Shown: positions 18,822 to 30,698 of the stretch, in pieces
Position numbering within the stretch: position 1 is the stretch's first letter
Layout: each line of letters begins with the position of its first letter
Assembly: GCF_003813865.1 (NCBI RefSeq)
Contig: NZ_RMVG01000007.1
Coordinates: 62,001 to 126,000, forward strand
DNA from: Candidatus Pantoea deserta
GTDB taxonomy: Bacteria > Pseudomonadota > Gammaproteobacteria > Enterobacterales > Enterobacteriaceae
Reading direction: 5' to 3'
DNA length: 64,000 nt
Made by a program: the position numbers and the translations under genes
Notes under the pieces: generated by a model
Databases searched by the model: none
Seen by the model: the letters and a program-made list of their open reading frames with translations, nothing else
Told to the model about the DNA's origin: nothing

Positions 18822-19821
18822 ACGGATGCAGCGCCGCGTCTTTGCGATCTAAATAGTGGATCGACTGGATGCGGCGGATGGTGCGCGACTTACCGCGTAT
18901 CAACAGGGTTTCGCTGGTGGCGATATTGCCCTGACGCGTAATGCCTTTCAGCAGGTCGCCGCTGGTAATGCCGGTGGCGGCGAAAATTACGTTATCGTTG
19001 CGCGCCATTCGCGCCAGCGGTAACACGTCGCCTGCTTTAATGCCCATCTCATCGCAGCGCGCCAGCTCTTGTTCGCCAATGCGACGATTCTCCTCGCTCT
19101 CGCCTTTAACCTCGTGACGCGGCAGCAGACGCCCCTGCATATCGCCATCCAGCGCGCGGATAACCGCTGCCGACACCACGCCTTCCGGCGCGCCGCCGAT
19201 GCCGTACAGCACATCGACTTCGCTGTCGGGCATACAGGTCAGGATTGAGGCCGCTACGTCGCCGTCTGGAAAGGCGAATACGCGCACGCCAAGCTGTTGC
19301 AGCTGCGCGATAACGCCGTCGTGGCGCGGCTTGGCAAGGATGGAGACCGTTAGCTGGGACAGCGGCTTATTCAGCGCGGCCGCGATATTGCGCAGGTTGG
19401 TCTCCAGCGACAGGTTAAGATCGATATGACCGCGCGCCGCCGGGCCGACAATCAGCTTCTCCATATACATATCAGGCGCGTGCAGGAAGCTGCCTTTATC
19501 ACCGACGGCCAGCACCGCCAGCGCATTGGCCTGACCCATGGCGGTCATGCGCGTGCCTTCGATAGGATCGACCGCAATATCTACCGCATCGCCGCGCCCG
19601 CTGCCGACCTTTTCGCCGATATAGAGCATGGGCGCTTCATCGATCTCCCCTTCGCCAATCACAATCTGGCCGTCAATCTCCAGGGTATTAAGGACGTGTC
19701 GCATGGCGTGGACGGCGGCGCCGTCAGCCGCGTTTTTGTCGCCGCGCCCCAGCCAGCGATAGCCTGCTAAAGCCGCAGCTTCAGTTACGCGGGAAAATTC
19801 TATGGCGAGTTCTCGTTTCAT
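18811..19821 (-). CDS. glpX: GlpX, class II fructose-1,6-bisphosphatase
   Basis: 336 residues from the ATG at 19821, identical in length to E. coli GlpX; a 38-codon upstream open extension is rejected. The metal-binding signature VDPIEGTRMTAMG and the GEGEIDEAPM and GIGGAPEGV segments are intact. It makes fructose-6-phosphate in gluconeogenesis and completes growth on glycerol. It lies 92 bp after glpK with a strong terminator between, so its expression may be partly uncoupled from glpFK. Confidence 0.97.
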   Translation of the reverse strand: MKRELAIEFSRVTEAAALAGYRWLGRGDKNAADGAAVHAMRHVLNTLEIDGQIVIGEGEIDEAPMLYIGEKVGSGRGDAVDIAVDPIEGTRMTAMGQANALAVLAVGDKGSFLHAPDMYMEKLIVGPAARGHIDLNLSLETNLRNIAAALNKPLSQLTVSILAKPRHDGVIAQLQQLGVRVFAFPDGDVAASILTCMPDSEVDVLYGIGGAPEGVVSAAVIRALDGDMQGRLLPRHEVKGESEENRRIGEQELARCDEMGIKAGDVLPLARMARNDNVIFAATGITSGDLLKGITRQGNIATSETLLIRGKSRTIRRIQSIHYLDRKDAALHPFIL

Positions 19822-19869
19822 GGCCTGCACCTGATGAAAAAAGGGCAGTGTAGCACAGCGCGGAAGGGC

Positions 19870-19899
19870 AAAAAAAAGCCCGCGGCAGAGTCCGCGGGC
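19870..19899 (-). terminator. Strong hairpin between glpK and glpX
   Basis: An 8-bp GC stem GCCCGCGG/CCGCGGGC with a 6-nt loop, followed by eight T on the minus strand: a complete intrinsic terminator inside the glpFKX cluster. Confidence 0.85.
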
Positions 19900-19913
19900 G
19901 AGAGGTAAATCGA

Positions 19914-21431
<1,518 letters not shown>

Positions 21432-21457
21432 AATGCATTCCCGATGAAAAGTGAAAC

Positions 21458-22306
21458 TTACGCTTTACGCTGCTCAGCGCGTGCGACCGGTTTTTCTGTT
21501 TTGCTGCTGGCCAACGCCGCACCCGGCAGATGGCGGCCAATCAGCGCGCGATAGCTAAAGGCACCCAGACAGGCTCCGACTAACGGGCCAAAAATCGGCA
21601 CCAGGAAGTAAGGAATATCTTTGCCGCCCGTGAAGGCCACGTTACCCCAGCCAGCGAAGAAGGCGAACAGCTTAGGTCCGAAATCACGCGCCGGGTTAAG
21701 GGCAAAGCCCGTCAGCGGTCCCATAGAGCCGCCAATCACCGCGACCAGTAGGCCGATCAACAGCGGAGCCAGCGGGCCACGCGGCACGCCGTTGCCATCA
21801 TCGGTCAGCGCCATGATCACGGCCATTAATACTGCGGTAATCACCAGCTCAACCAGAAACGCCTGTCCCACGCTGATATGCGGGTTAGGGTAGGTAGAGA
21901 AGATACCGGCCAGGTCCAGGCTCTGAACCGTACCGCGCACCATCTGATGACTTTGCTCGTAATCGAAAAACAGGCTGTAGTAGAGACCATAAACCAGCGC
22001 GGCCGCGCAAAACGCGCCTGCGATTTGCGCCAGAATGTAAGGCACCACTTTGCGCCCGTCAAAGCTGGCAAACAGGCAGAGCGCGACCGTGACGGCAGGG
22101 TTAAGATGCGCGCCCGATACGCCAGCGGTAAGATAAACGGCCATTGAGACGGCAAGACCCCAGATGATGCAGATTTCCCATTGACCGAAAGCGGCGCCAG
22201 CCAGTTTTAGCGCGGCTACGCAGCCTGCGCCAAAAAAGATAATCAGACCGGTTCCGATAAATTCGGCAATGCATTGACCTTTCAGCGTGTTCGTTGTCTG
22301 ACTCAT
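21458..22306 (-). CDS. glpF: GlpF, glycerol facilitator (aquaglyceroporin)
   Basis: A 282-residue MIP channel with six membrane helices and both half-helix motifs: HLNPAVT and ALNPARD. The acidic residue after the second NPA (NPARD) is typical of glycerol-conducting members. It allows passive glycerol entry across the inner membrane. It is the first gene of glpFKX; a GlpR-like operator lies upstream at 22393. Confidence 0.97.
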   Translation of the reverse strand: MSQTTNTLKGQCIAEFIGTGLIIFFGAGCVAALKLAGAAFGQWEICIIWGLAVSMAVYLTAGVSGAHLNPAVTVALCLFASFDGRKVVPYILAQIAGAFCAAALVYGLYYSLFFDYEQSHQMVRGTVQSLDLAGIFSTYPNPHISVGQAFLVELVITAVLMAVIMALTDDGNGVPRGPLAPLLIGLLVAVIGGSMGPLTGFALNPARDFGPKLFAFFAGWGNVAFTGGKDIPYFLVPIFGPLVGACLGAFSYRALIGRHLPGAALASSKTEKPVARAEQRKA

Positions 22307-22392
22307 AGTGGTGTTCCTGAAGCGAGGTTAAATTTTATCAGTTTTTGTTCTCATTCCATGAGTTTCCCAGCTCTCTTGTAGGGCTGGTGTAA

Positions 22393-22412
22393 ATTTATCG
22401 TTAACGAGCATA
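22393..22412. promoter_or_regulatory. Candidate GlpR operator upstream of glpF
   Basis: ATTTATCGTTAACGAGCATA matches the GlpR operator consensus (WATGTTCGWTAWCGAACATW) at 16 of 20 positions, with the central TCGTTAACGA half-palindrome intact. It lies about 87-106 bp before the glpF start. Confidence 0.6.
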
Positions 22413-22510
22413 AACGAGAAATAGCGAAATCGAAATCTGTGTACCAGGTCAAAAAAATGCGCGTTTTCGCGCCTTTTGCCTTTCATGAAACATCATTTCA
22501 TCACCTGCGC

Positions 22511-22520
22511 CGCCTCGCTT
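22511..22520 (-). repeat. Inverted copy of the AAGCGAGGCG decamer
   Basis: CGCCTCGCTT on the plus strand is the complement of AAGCGAGGCG, the core shared with the 12-mers at 10243, 10266 and 41432. It lies in the glpF/zapB divergent region. Confidence 0.6.
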
Positions 22521-22725
22521 TGAATGCCCTTCAGGCCAGACGGCAAGCGGCCAGGCATAAGCCGAAAAGTGTTACAGACTGCGGCCGCAGGTCCCGCGTC
22601 GCTGGACTTGCGCTATCAGGCTACATACAATCGGAAACATTGTTGCTGGCCTGGCTGATACAGGGCGTCACGCGCTAAGGCTGGCATCATCAACGCCCTG
22701 CGAGAATTTAGGAGAGGTCAGAAAG

Positions 22726-22965
22726 ATGTCATTTGAAGTATTTGAGAAACTTGAAGCGAAAGTTCAGCAGGCGATTGATACCATCACCCTGTTGCAGATG
22801 GAAATCGAAGAGCTGAAAGAGCAGAACAACACGCTGAAAAACGAAGCGCAGCAGGCGGCGGGCAATCATGACTCGCTGGTGCGCGAGAATCAGCAGCTGA
22901 AGGAAGAGCAGCATCTGTGGCAGGATCGCCTGCGTGCACTGCTGGGAAAAATGGAAGAGGTGTAA
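22726..22965 (+). CDS. zapB: ZapB, Z-ring-associated coiled-coil protein
   Basis: A 79-residue, almost entirely helical coiled coil beginning [20 protein letters not shown], nearly identical to E. coli ZapB at its N-terminus and its LLGKMEEV end. It polymerises and links ZapA/FtsZ to MatP during division. AGGAG lies upstream of the ATG. A bidirectional terminator separates it from convergent rraA. Confidence 0.96.
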   Translation: MSFEVFEKLEAKVQQAIDTITLLQMEIEELKEQNNTLKNEAQQAAGNHDSLVRENQQLKEEQHLWQDRLRALLGKMEEV

Positions 22966-22981
22966 GCGCCTCAGTAGAATG

Positions 22982-23010
22982 AAAAACGGGAGCGGCGCGC
23001 TCCCGTTTTC
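22982..23010. terminator. Bidirectional terminator between zapB and rraA
   Basis: An 11-bp stem AAAACGGGAGC/GCTCCCGTTTT with a 5-nt loop and A/T flanks on both sides. Confidence 0.85.
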
Positions 23011-23020
23011 GTTTCCGACG

Positions 23021-23506
23021 TTACTCGATGTCGAGCGGATCCTCGGAGAGGATCATGCCGGTATTGTCGGCGTACAGATGGTCGCCGGAGAAGAAAGTCA
23101 CACCGCCGAAGTTAACGCGCACGTCGCTTTCGCCAATGCCTTCGCCCGCTGCGCCCGCCGGAATGGCCGCAATCGCCTGAATGCCAATTTCCAGCTCTTC
23201 CAGATCGTCCACCTGGCGCACAGAACCGTAAACCACTAGGCCTTCCCATTCGTTTTCTACCGCCAGGCGAGCCAGCTGCGCGTCAACCAGCGCACGACGT
23301 ACCGATCCGCCGCCGTCGATAACCAGCACGCGACCCCGACCGTTCTCTTCCAGCAGATCGTAGAGCAGGCCGTTGTCTTCAAAACATTTCACTGTGGTTA
23401 TCTGACCACCAAATGAGGTGCGGCCACCGAAGTTTGAAAAAAGCGGCTCCACAACGTTCACGTCTTCATGGTAGATGTCGCAGAGTTCAGAGGTATCGTA
23501 TTTCAT
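23021..23506 (-). CDS. rraA: RraA, regulator of RNase E activity
   Basis: A 161-residue RraA/MenG-like trimer protein ([32 protein letters not shown] start, [11 protein letters not shown] and [14 protein letters not shown] core). In E. coli it binds and inhibits RNase E; the family was once misnamed MenG. The gene that normally lies next to it, menA, is absent: the next gene is hslU after 159 bp. Confidence 0.97.
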   Translation of the reverse strand: MKYDTSELCDIYHEDVNVVEPLFSNFGGRTSFGGQITTVKCFEDNGLLYDLLEENGRGRVLVIDGGGSVRRALVDAQLARLAVENEWEGLVVYGSVRQVDDLEELEIGIQAIAAIPAGAAGEGIGESDVRVNFGGVTFFSGDHLYADNTGMILSEDPLDIE

Positions 23507-23611
23507 GGTGGTTCCATCTGTTTGCCACAGGAGCGGTAAGTATACCGTCAGTTGCGGATTGTTGGCAAAATCATCAGTGGAAAAAAAGGCGCTGCATCAG
23601 CAGCATGCAGA

Positions 23612-23639
23612 TAAAAAAAGCCCGGCCAACTGGCCGGAC
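23612..23639 (-). terminator. Terminator of the hslVU operon
   Basis: Stem AGTCCGGCC/GGCCGGGCT around an AGTT loop on the minus strand, followed by seven T; one G-T pair. Confidence 0.85.
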
Positions 23640-23665
23640 TTTGTGCAAGCGCAGAGAAAAGTCGA

Positions 23666-24997
23666 TTACAGGATAAAGCGGCTGAGATCTTCGTCCGCCA
23701 CCAGCTCATCCAGATGCTTGCTGACATACTCGGCATCAATGGTCACAGAGTCGCCGTGACGATCGCTGGCGTCATAGGAAATATCTTCCATCAGACGCTC
23801 CAGTACGGTGTGAAGACGACGCGCGCCGATGTTTTCAGTGGTTTCGTTTACCTGCCATGCCGCTTCCGCGATACGGCGAATACCATCTTCGGTAAACTCG
23901 ACGTTAACGCCTTCGGTCCCCATCAACGCTTTGTACTGTACGGTCACAGACGCGTTCGGCTCGGTCAGAATGCGCTCGAAATCGTTTACGGTCAGTGCTT
24001 GCAGCTCGACGCGAATCGGCAGACGACCTTGCAGTTCCGGGATCAGATCGGACGGGCTGGCGACCTGGAACGCGCCTGAGGCGATAAACAGGATATGGTC
24101 GGTTTTCACCATGCCGTGCTTGGTCGACACAGTACAGCCTTCTACCAGCGGCAGCAGGTCGCGCTGTACGCCTTCACGCGACACATCCGGGCCAGACGAC
24201 TGGCCGCGCTTACAGATTTTGTCGATCTCATCGATAAACACGATACCGTGCTGCTCTACCGCTTCGATCGCATCCTGTTTCAGCTCTTCGGGATTCACCA
24301 GCTTGGCCGCTTCTTCTTCGATCAGCAGCTTCATCGCGTCTTTGATTTTCAGCTTGCGCGGCTTCTGCTTCTGGCCGCCCAGATTCTGGAACATCGACTG
24401 AAGCTGATTGGTCATCTCTTCCATACCTGGAGGCGCCATAATCTCGACGCCTGCTGGCGCGACAGCCAGATCGATCTCAATCTCTTTATCGTCCAGCTGG
24501 CCTTCGCGCAGTTTCTTACGGAACGACTGGCGCGCCGCAGAAGGTTCGCTGCTGTGCTCCGGCTGGCCCCAGTTGTTTTTGGCGGGCGGGATCAGTACGT
24601 CAAGAATGCGCTCTTCCGCCATCTCTTCGGCGCGGTATTTGTTCTTTTCGATCGCCTGGCTGCGCACCATTTTCACCGCAGCGTCGGTCAGGTCACGAAT
24701 AATCGAGTCCACTTCTTTACCGACGTAACCCACTTCGGTGAACTTGGTGGCTTCCACTTTAATAAACGGCGCGTTGGCCAGTTTCGCCAGGCGACGGGCG
24801 ATTTCGGTTTTACCGACGCCAGTCGGGCCGATCATCAGAATATTTTTTGGCGTCACTTCGTGGCGCAGCTCTTCGTCAAGCTGCATACGACGCCAGCGGT
24901 TACGCAGCGCGATAGCGACTGCACGTTTTGCGCCGTCCTGGCCGATGATAAAGCGATTCAGTTCGCTGACGATTTCGCGAGGAGTCATCTCAGACAT
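23666..24997 (-). CDS. hslU: HslU (ClpY), AAA+ unfoldase of the HslVU protease
   Basis: 443 residues, the E. coli length. Walker [19 protein letters not shown], the pore-loop motif GYVGKEVDS, an I domain (about 110-240), Walker [10 protein letters not shown], sensor-2 GARRL and the C-terminal LSRFIL tail that inserts into HslV. It unfolds heat-damaged proteins and feeds them to HslV in the cytosol. It follows hslV by 9 nt. Confidence 0.98.
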   Translation of the reverse strand: MSEMTPREIVSELNRFIIGQDGAKRAVAIALRNRWRRMQLDEELRHEVTPKNILMIGPTGVGKTEIARRLAKLANAPFIKVEATKFTEVGYVGKEVDSIIRDLTDAAVKMVRSQAIEKNKYRAEEMAEERILDVLIPPAKNNWGQPEHSSEPSAARQSFRKKLREGQLDDKEIEIDLAVAPAGVEIMAPPGMEEMTNQLQSMFQNLGGQKQKPRKLKIKDAMKLLIEEEAAKLVNPEELKQDAIEAVEQHGIVFIDEIDKICKRGQSSGPDVSREGVQRDLLPLVEGCTVSTKHGMVKTDHILFIASGAFQVASPSDLIPELQGRLPIRVELQALTVNDFERILTEPNASVTVQYKALMGTEGVNVEFTEDGIRRIAEAAWQVNETTENIGARRLHTVLERLMEDISYDASDRHGDSVTIDAEYVSKHLDELVADEDLSRFIL

Positions 24998-25006
24998 GTT
25001 TAATCC

Positions 25007-25537
25007 TTACGCCCTGGACGGCAGTTCTTCGAAGTTAACATTGTGGTTGGTGTAGATGCAGATGTCGCCCGCAATATCTAACGATTTCGCGACAATGTCA
25101 TGCGCGCCCAGCTCGGTGTTTTCCAGCAGCGCGCGCGCTGCGGCCTGGGCGAAAGGACCGCCGGAACCAATGGCGATCAGATCGTTTTCGGGCTGGATAA
25201 CGTCGCCGTTGCCGCTGATGATCAGCGAGGCGTTCTCATCCGCCACCGCCAGCAGCGCTTCAAGACGGCGCAGCATGCGATCGGTACGCCAGTCTTTCGC
25301 CAGTTCGACAGCCGCTTTCACCAGGTGACCCTGATGCATTTCCAGTTTTCGTTCGAAGAGTTCAAACAGCGTGAAGGCATCTGCTGTGCCGCCAGCGAAA
25401 CCGGCAATCACTTTATCGTTGTAAAGACGACGCACTTTTTTTACGTTGCCTTTCATCACGGTATTGCCGAGCGTTGCCTGGCCATCACCGCCGATAACGA
25501 CTCGTCCGTTGCGTCGTACGCTTACTATTGTTGTCAC
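25007..25537 (-). CDS. hslV: HslV (ClpQ), peptidase of the HslVU protease
   Basis: 176 residues from a GTG start at 25537 (AAGGGG just upstream), identical in length to E. coli HslV. The longer ATG frame is rejected because the mature N-terminus must be Thr: after Met removal the sequence begins [10 protein letters not shown], and Thr is the nucleophile. [20 protein letters not shown] and GGTADAF are conserved. It forms a double hexameric ring capped by HslU. Confidence 0.97.
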   Translation of the reverse strand: MTTIVSVRRNGRVVIGGDGQATLGNTVMKGNVKKVRRLYNDKVIAGFAGGTADAFTLFELFERKLEMHQGHLVKAAVELAKDWRTDRMLRRLEALLAVADENASLIISGNGDVIQPENDLIAIGSGGPFAQAAARALLENTELGAHDIVAKSLDIAGDICIYTNHNVNFEELPSRA

Positions 25538-25560
25538 GGGCAGACCCCTTGTTGCAGTAG

Positions 25561-25591
25561 AAAAAAAGCGCCGCGCGGCAGGGCGCGGCGC
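25561..25591 (-). terminator. Very strong hairpin plus T run between ftsN and hslV
   Basis: GCGCCGCGC/GCGCGGCGC, 9-bp GC stem with a 6-nt loop, then seven T on the minus strand. It can end ftsN transcripts, but it also lies downstream of the heat-shock-like promoter at 25605, inside the hslVU leader. A 5'UTR inverted repeat that stabilises the mRNA has been described for E. coli clpQY. Confidence 0.75.
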
Positions 25592-25604
25592 ATCATGCAA
25601 CCAG

Positions 25605-25632
25605 ATATGGGGCGGGTTTGGCGGGATTCAAC
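25605..25632 (-). promoter_or_regulatory. Candidate sigma-32 promoter of hslVU
   Basis: On the minus strand GTTGAAT, 13 bp, CCCCATAT, compared with the heat-shock consensus CTTGAAA-N(13-15)-CCCCATNT. The -10 is exact and the spacing right; the -35 differs at its two ends and overlaps the ftsN stop codon. HslVU is a classical sigma-32 operon, which supports the reading. Confidence 0.7.
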
Positions 25633-26551
25633 CCCCGACGGAAAGCGGAATGCAGTTTGAATGACCGTTGCCGCGCAGCCGCTTCAGCGTGCTGTCGGCG
25701 CTACTGCGATCTTTAAAGGGCCCTATCACCACGCGGTTCCAGCCGCCACCGGTCGTAATACGGCTTTCGAAACCCTCAAACGCCAGACCGGCGCGCACGG
25801 ATTCCGCCTGGTCGGTGCCTTTGAACGAGCCGCACTGCACCATCCAGCGCTGCGAAGAGGCCGGTTTTTCCGCCGGTTTCTTTGCGGTCTCCTGGGCAGG
25901 CTCACGCGTAACAGGCGCAGGCTGCTGGGTTTGCGTCTGGCGCGGCGGCGGCGCCTGACGCGTGCTCTGCGACGGCGTCTGAGACGGATGGGCGCTCTGC
26001 TGCGGCATCGTCTGCGTCTGGCGCGGCGGAGCGCTTTGCGGCGTCTGCTGCTGGCGCGACTGCATCTGCAACTGCTGCTGACGCTGCAATGTCTGCTGAC
26101 GCTGCGCCGGGGTCTGTTCATTCCACGGCACTTCATTCAGCTGCGTCGGTGACTGACGCATGTCCGCCTGCATCTGCTCCAGCAGCTGTCGTTGTTCATC
26201 AGTGAGCTGCGTATGCGACTGGATTTCGCCGCCCGCCGACGGTTCCGTTGGGGTAGGCACCGTGACCTGACGGTTTTCCAGCTCTTTGATATATTTCCAG
26301 CGCTCTTCAGGCTTCGGCGGCAGACCGTTGCCGTTGGCTTTATGATCCGGGATCACCGGCACATCTTCTTTTTTATGATGCGCAAGGAACCATAAACCAC
26401 CGGCAAAGGTCACCAGCACCGCAACGGCCAGTACCACCATAATTTTGGAAACACCTGAGCCGCCTTTACTTTTCTTTCCACGGCTGGTGCTGCTTTTTTT
26501 GCGACGCGTCCCTGTTGAACGCCCGCGGCTTACGTAATCTCTCTGTGCCAC
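25628..26551 (-). CDS. ftsN: FtsN, essential divisome SPOR protein
   Basis: 307 residues from the GTG at 26551 (M-AQRDYVSRGR, aligning with the E. coli start, which I recall is also GTG); the frame is open further upstream. It has a basic cytosolic tail, one membrane helix (about 45-65, KIMVVLAVAVLVTFAGGLWF), the essential periplasmic helices (LPPKPEERWKYIKELENR; LLEQMQADMRQ), a long Gln/Pro-rich linker, and a SPOR domain (about 230-305, RWMVQCGSFKG) that binds denuded septal glycan. It triggers septal peptidoglycan synthesis. Confidence 0.96.
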   Translation of the reverse strand: MAQRDYVSRGRSTGTRRKKSSTSRGKKSKGGSGVSKIMVVLAVAVLVTFAGGLWFLAHHKKEDVPVIPDHKANGNGLPPKPEERWKYIKELENRQVTVPTPTEPSAGGEIQSHTQLTDEQRQLLEQMQADMRQSPTQLNEVPWNEQTPAQRQQTLQRQQQLQMQSRQQQTPQSAPPRQTQTMPQQSAHPSQTPSQSTRQAPPPRQTQTQQPAPVTREPAQETAKKPAEKPASSQRWMVQCGSFKGTDQAESVRAGLAFEGFESRITTGGGWNRVVIGPFKDRSSADSTLKRLRGNGHSNCIPLSVGG

Positions 26552-26705
26552 TCTCGTTCTGATACCCTTCAAAAAAATCGTGCCAACTGGGCGAAAACGC
26601 TTTGAAAGACCGCCCGGCAAGGAGTCCGCCATGTTACTCAAGGGTCGGAACTTTGACCAGCAGTGTTCGCCTTAAGAATCTACTGAAAATACCGGAAAAC
26701 AGCGG

Positions 26706-27743
26706 TTATTTCTCGCGCTTAATTTCCGGGGCCGTGCTGCCGCGCACGGTAAGTTCGGCATCCAGCAGACGCGAACCGTTATTTACCCGTTTGCCCTGGA
26801 GTTCATCCAGCAGCAGCAGCATCGCTTCGCGGCCAATCTGATAGCGCGGCTGCGCGACCGTGGTAAGCGGCGGTTCGCAGTAGCGCGACAGTTCAATATC
26901 GTCAAAGCCAACGATCGACAGGTCCTGCGGCACGCGCAGGCCGAGGCGTTTGGCCTGGTTCATTGCGCCGATCGCCAGCATATCGCTGTGACAAAACAGC
27001 GCGCGCGGCGGCTGCGGCAGCGCCATTAACTGCTTCAGCGCCTGCGCGCCTGCTTCGAAGCTGAAATCGCCGCGCACAATATAGCCAGGGTCAATGGTCA
27101 GGTTGCTGCGGCGCAGCGCCTGAATATAGCCCTGCGTGCGGTACTGGCACAGCGGCATCTCTTCCGGACCGGCGATGCAGGCGATCTGACGGTGGCCCAG
27201 CTGCAACAGATGATTTACCGCTTCGAAAGCGGCCGTCAGATTATCAATATGTACGGTGGGCAGCGACATTTCCGGCGCGAACTCATTCGCCATCACCATC
27301 GGCGGCAAGTTGCGCTGCTCCTCATTCAGCGGATCGAAAGGGATCTGCGAGCCGAGCAGCACCATGCCATCGATCTGGCGCGTCAGCAGCAGATCGAGAA
27401 AGTTTTTTTCCTGCTGGTTCTGGTGCGCGCAGTCGCCAATCAGAACCAGATAGCCTTCCTGCGCCGCCGTGACTTCTACGCCGCGAATAATTTCGCTAAA
27501 GAAGGGATCGCAGATGTCAGGCACAATCACCAGAATCGTCTGCGTCTCGCCGCGACGGGCGTTGCGCGCCACACCGTGCGGCGCATAGCCGACGGCAGCC
27601 ACCGCCTGCTCGACTTTTTGTCGCGTCGCCGCCGACACCTTTTCCGGATTCATCAGCGCGCGCGAGACGGTCGCGGTTGAAACGCCCGCTTTCTCGGCCA
27701 CGTCTTTCATCGTGGCGGTGGGCGTTTGGGGATTGTGTTCCAA
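26706..27743 (-). CDS. cytR: CytR, LacI-family nucleoside-regulon repressor
   Basis: About 345 residues. N-terminal LacI helix-turn-helix (ATMKDVAEKAGVSTATVSRAL) and a hinge, then a periplasmic-binding-like domain with the CytR-typical IVPDICDPFFSEIIRG and IGDCAHQNQQEK. It represses nucleoside uptake and catabolism genes together with CRP and is induced by cytidine. Start is uncertain: TTG at 27743 has AGGAG at 7 nt; GTG at 27746 has it at only 4 nt. No ATG fits. It lies between priA and ftsN as in E. coli. Confidence 0.94.
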   Translation of the reverse strand: MEHNPQTPTATMKDVAEKAGVSTATVSRALMNPEKVSAATRQKVEQAVAAVGYAPHGVARNARRGETQTILVIVPDICDPFFSEIIRGVEVTAAQEGYLVLIGDCAHQNQQEKNFLDLLLTRQIDGMVLLGSQIPFDPLNEEQRNLPPMVMANEFAPEMSLPTVHIDNLTAAFEAVNHLLQLGHRQIACIAGPEEMPLCQYRTQGYIQALRRSNLTIDPGYIVRGDFSFEAGAQALKQLMALPQPPRALFCHSDMLAIGAMNQAKRLGLRVPQDLSIVGFDDIELSRYCEPPLTTVAQPRYQIGREAMLLLLDELQGKRVNNGSRLLDAELTVRGSTAPEIKREK

Positions 27744-27888
27744 CACTGTACTCCTGACGCGTTCGAGGGATAGCTGTGGCAATAAAATGCCACACCGCGC
27801 ACATTGTTAACGATTGCGCGGCCGGGTTGTTACTTAATTTGCATAAAAATTGTGACTTGTGCGACTTTTTTCGATCTGGCTCGCAGGC

Positions 27889-30108
<2,220 letters not shown>

Positions 30109-30166
30109 TCATAGCGGGACGCCTAGTGTACACGCTGGCGCGACCAGCGGGTATCTTGCAGAGGAT

Positions 30167-30195
30167 TTGCGTAAAGCGGTTATTTTCTGTATAGT
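30167..30195 (+). promoter_or_regulatory. Sigma-70 promoter of rpmE
   Basis: TTGCGT, a 17-bp spacer and TATAGT (30190-30195): near-consensus hexamers at ideal spacing, giving a leader of about 113 nt before rpmE. Confidence 0.7.
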
Positions 30196-30201
30196 ATGCC
30201 G

Positions 30202-30315
30202 CCTTTGGTGAGAAAGCTCTCGCCAGAGCCTAAACATTAATGTTCAACCGCGTGTGGTGCTGTGCAGGTTTTAGCCTGGCACGGAGAGCGACACGGCCTT
30301 TTATGAGGTTCTCCC
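30202..30315 (+). ncRNA. Structured rpmE leader (possible L31 autoregulatory element)
   Basis: The leader contains a 6-bp stem GGTGAG/CTCGCC (30207-30224) and an interrupted stem GTGC...CAGG/CCTG-GCAC (30257-30282). L31 leaders are a described class of gammaproteobacterial ribosomal-protein leaders; membership is inferred from position and visible pairing only. Confidence 0.45.
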
Positions 30316-30531
30316 ATGAAACAAGGTATTCACCCGAAATACGAAGCTGTGACCATCACTTGCACCTGCGGTAACGTGATCCACACTCGCTCTACTATGG
30401 CACACGACATGAACCTGGACGTTTGTGGTAAATGCCACCCGTTCTATACCGGCAAGCAGCGTGAAGTTGCAACCGGTGGCCGTGTTGACCGCTTCAACAA
30501 GCGTTTCAGCGTGCCGGGCGTTAAAAAATAA
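30316..30531 (+). CDS. rpmE: RpmE, ribosomal protein L31 (zinc-binding form)
   Basis: 71 residues with the four zinc ligands C16, C18, C37 and C40 (TCTCGN and CGKCHPF), marking the C+ form replaced by a Cys-less paralogue under zinc starvation. It bridges the subunits of the 70S ribosome. GAGG precedes the ATG. A hairpin (CGGAATGGC/GCCATTCCG) follows at 30542. Confidence 0.98.
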   Translation: MKQGIHPKYEAVTITCTCGNVIHTRSTMAHDMNLDVCGKCHPFYTGKQREVATGGRVDRFNKRFSVPGVKK

Positions 30532-30541
30532 GTTTTCAAAA

Positions 30542-30567
30542 CGGAATGGCTCGTCAGGGCCATTCCG
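30542..30567 (+). terminator. Hairpin after rpmE
   Basis: A 9-bp perfect stem CGGAATGGC/GCCATTCCG with an 8-nt loop, followed by CTCTCTCTCTTCC rather than a U run. Confidence 0.5.
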
Positions 30568-30654
30568 CTCTCTCTCTTCCCCATTCTGCTTCAATCTCTT
30601 CCTGCTTTCTTTCTTGAAATTCCCTGAACGCTCTCTTCCTGCTTACTGCCTTTT

Positions 30655-30687
30655 ATAAAATAAAATGCCGACGCGGTGAGCGCCGGC
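30655..30687 (-). terminator. Terminator of the TPS locus
   Basis: GCCGGCGC/GCGTCGGC 8-bp stem (one wobble) with a TCACC loop, followed on the minus strand by ATTTTATTTTAT. It lies 12 bp after the tpsA stop, evidence that the short tpsA is a complete gene. Confidence 0.75.
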
Positions 30688-30698
30688 AACAGAGATCG

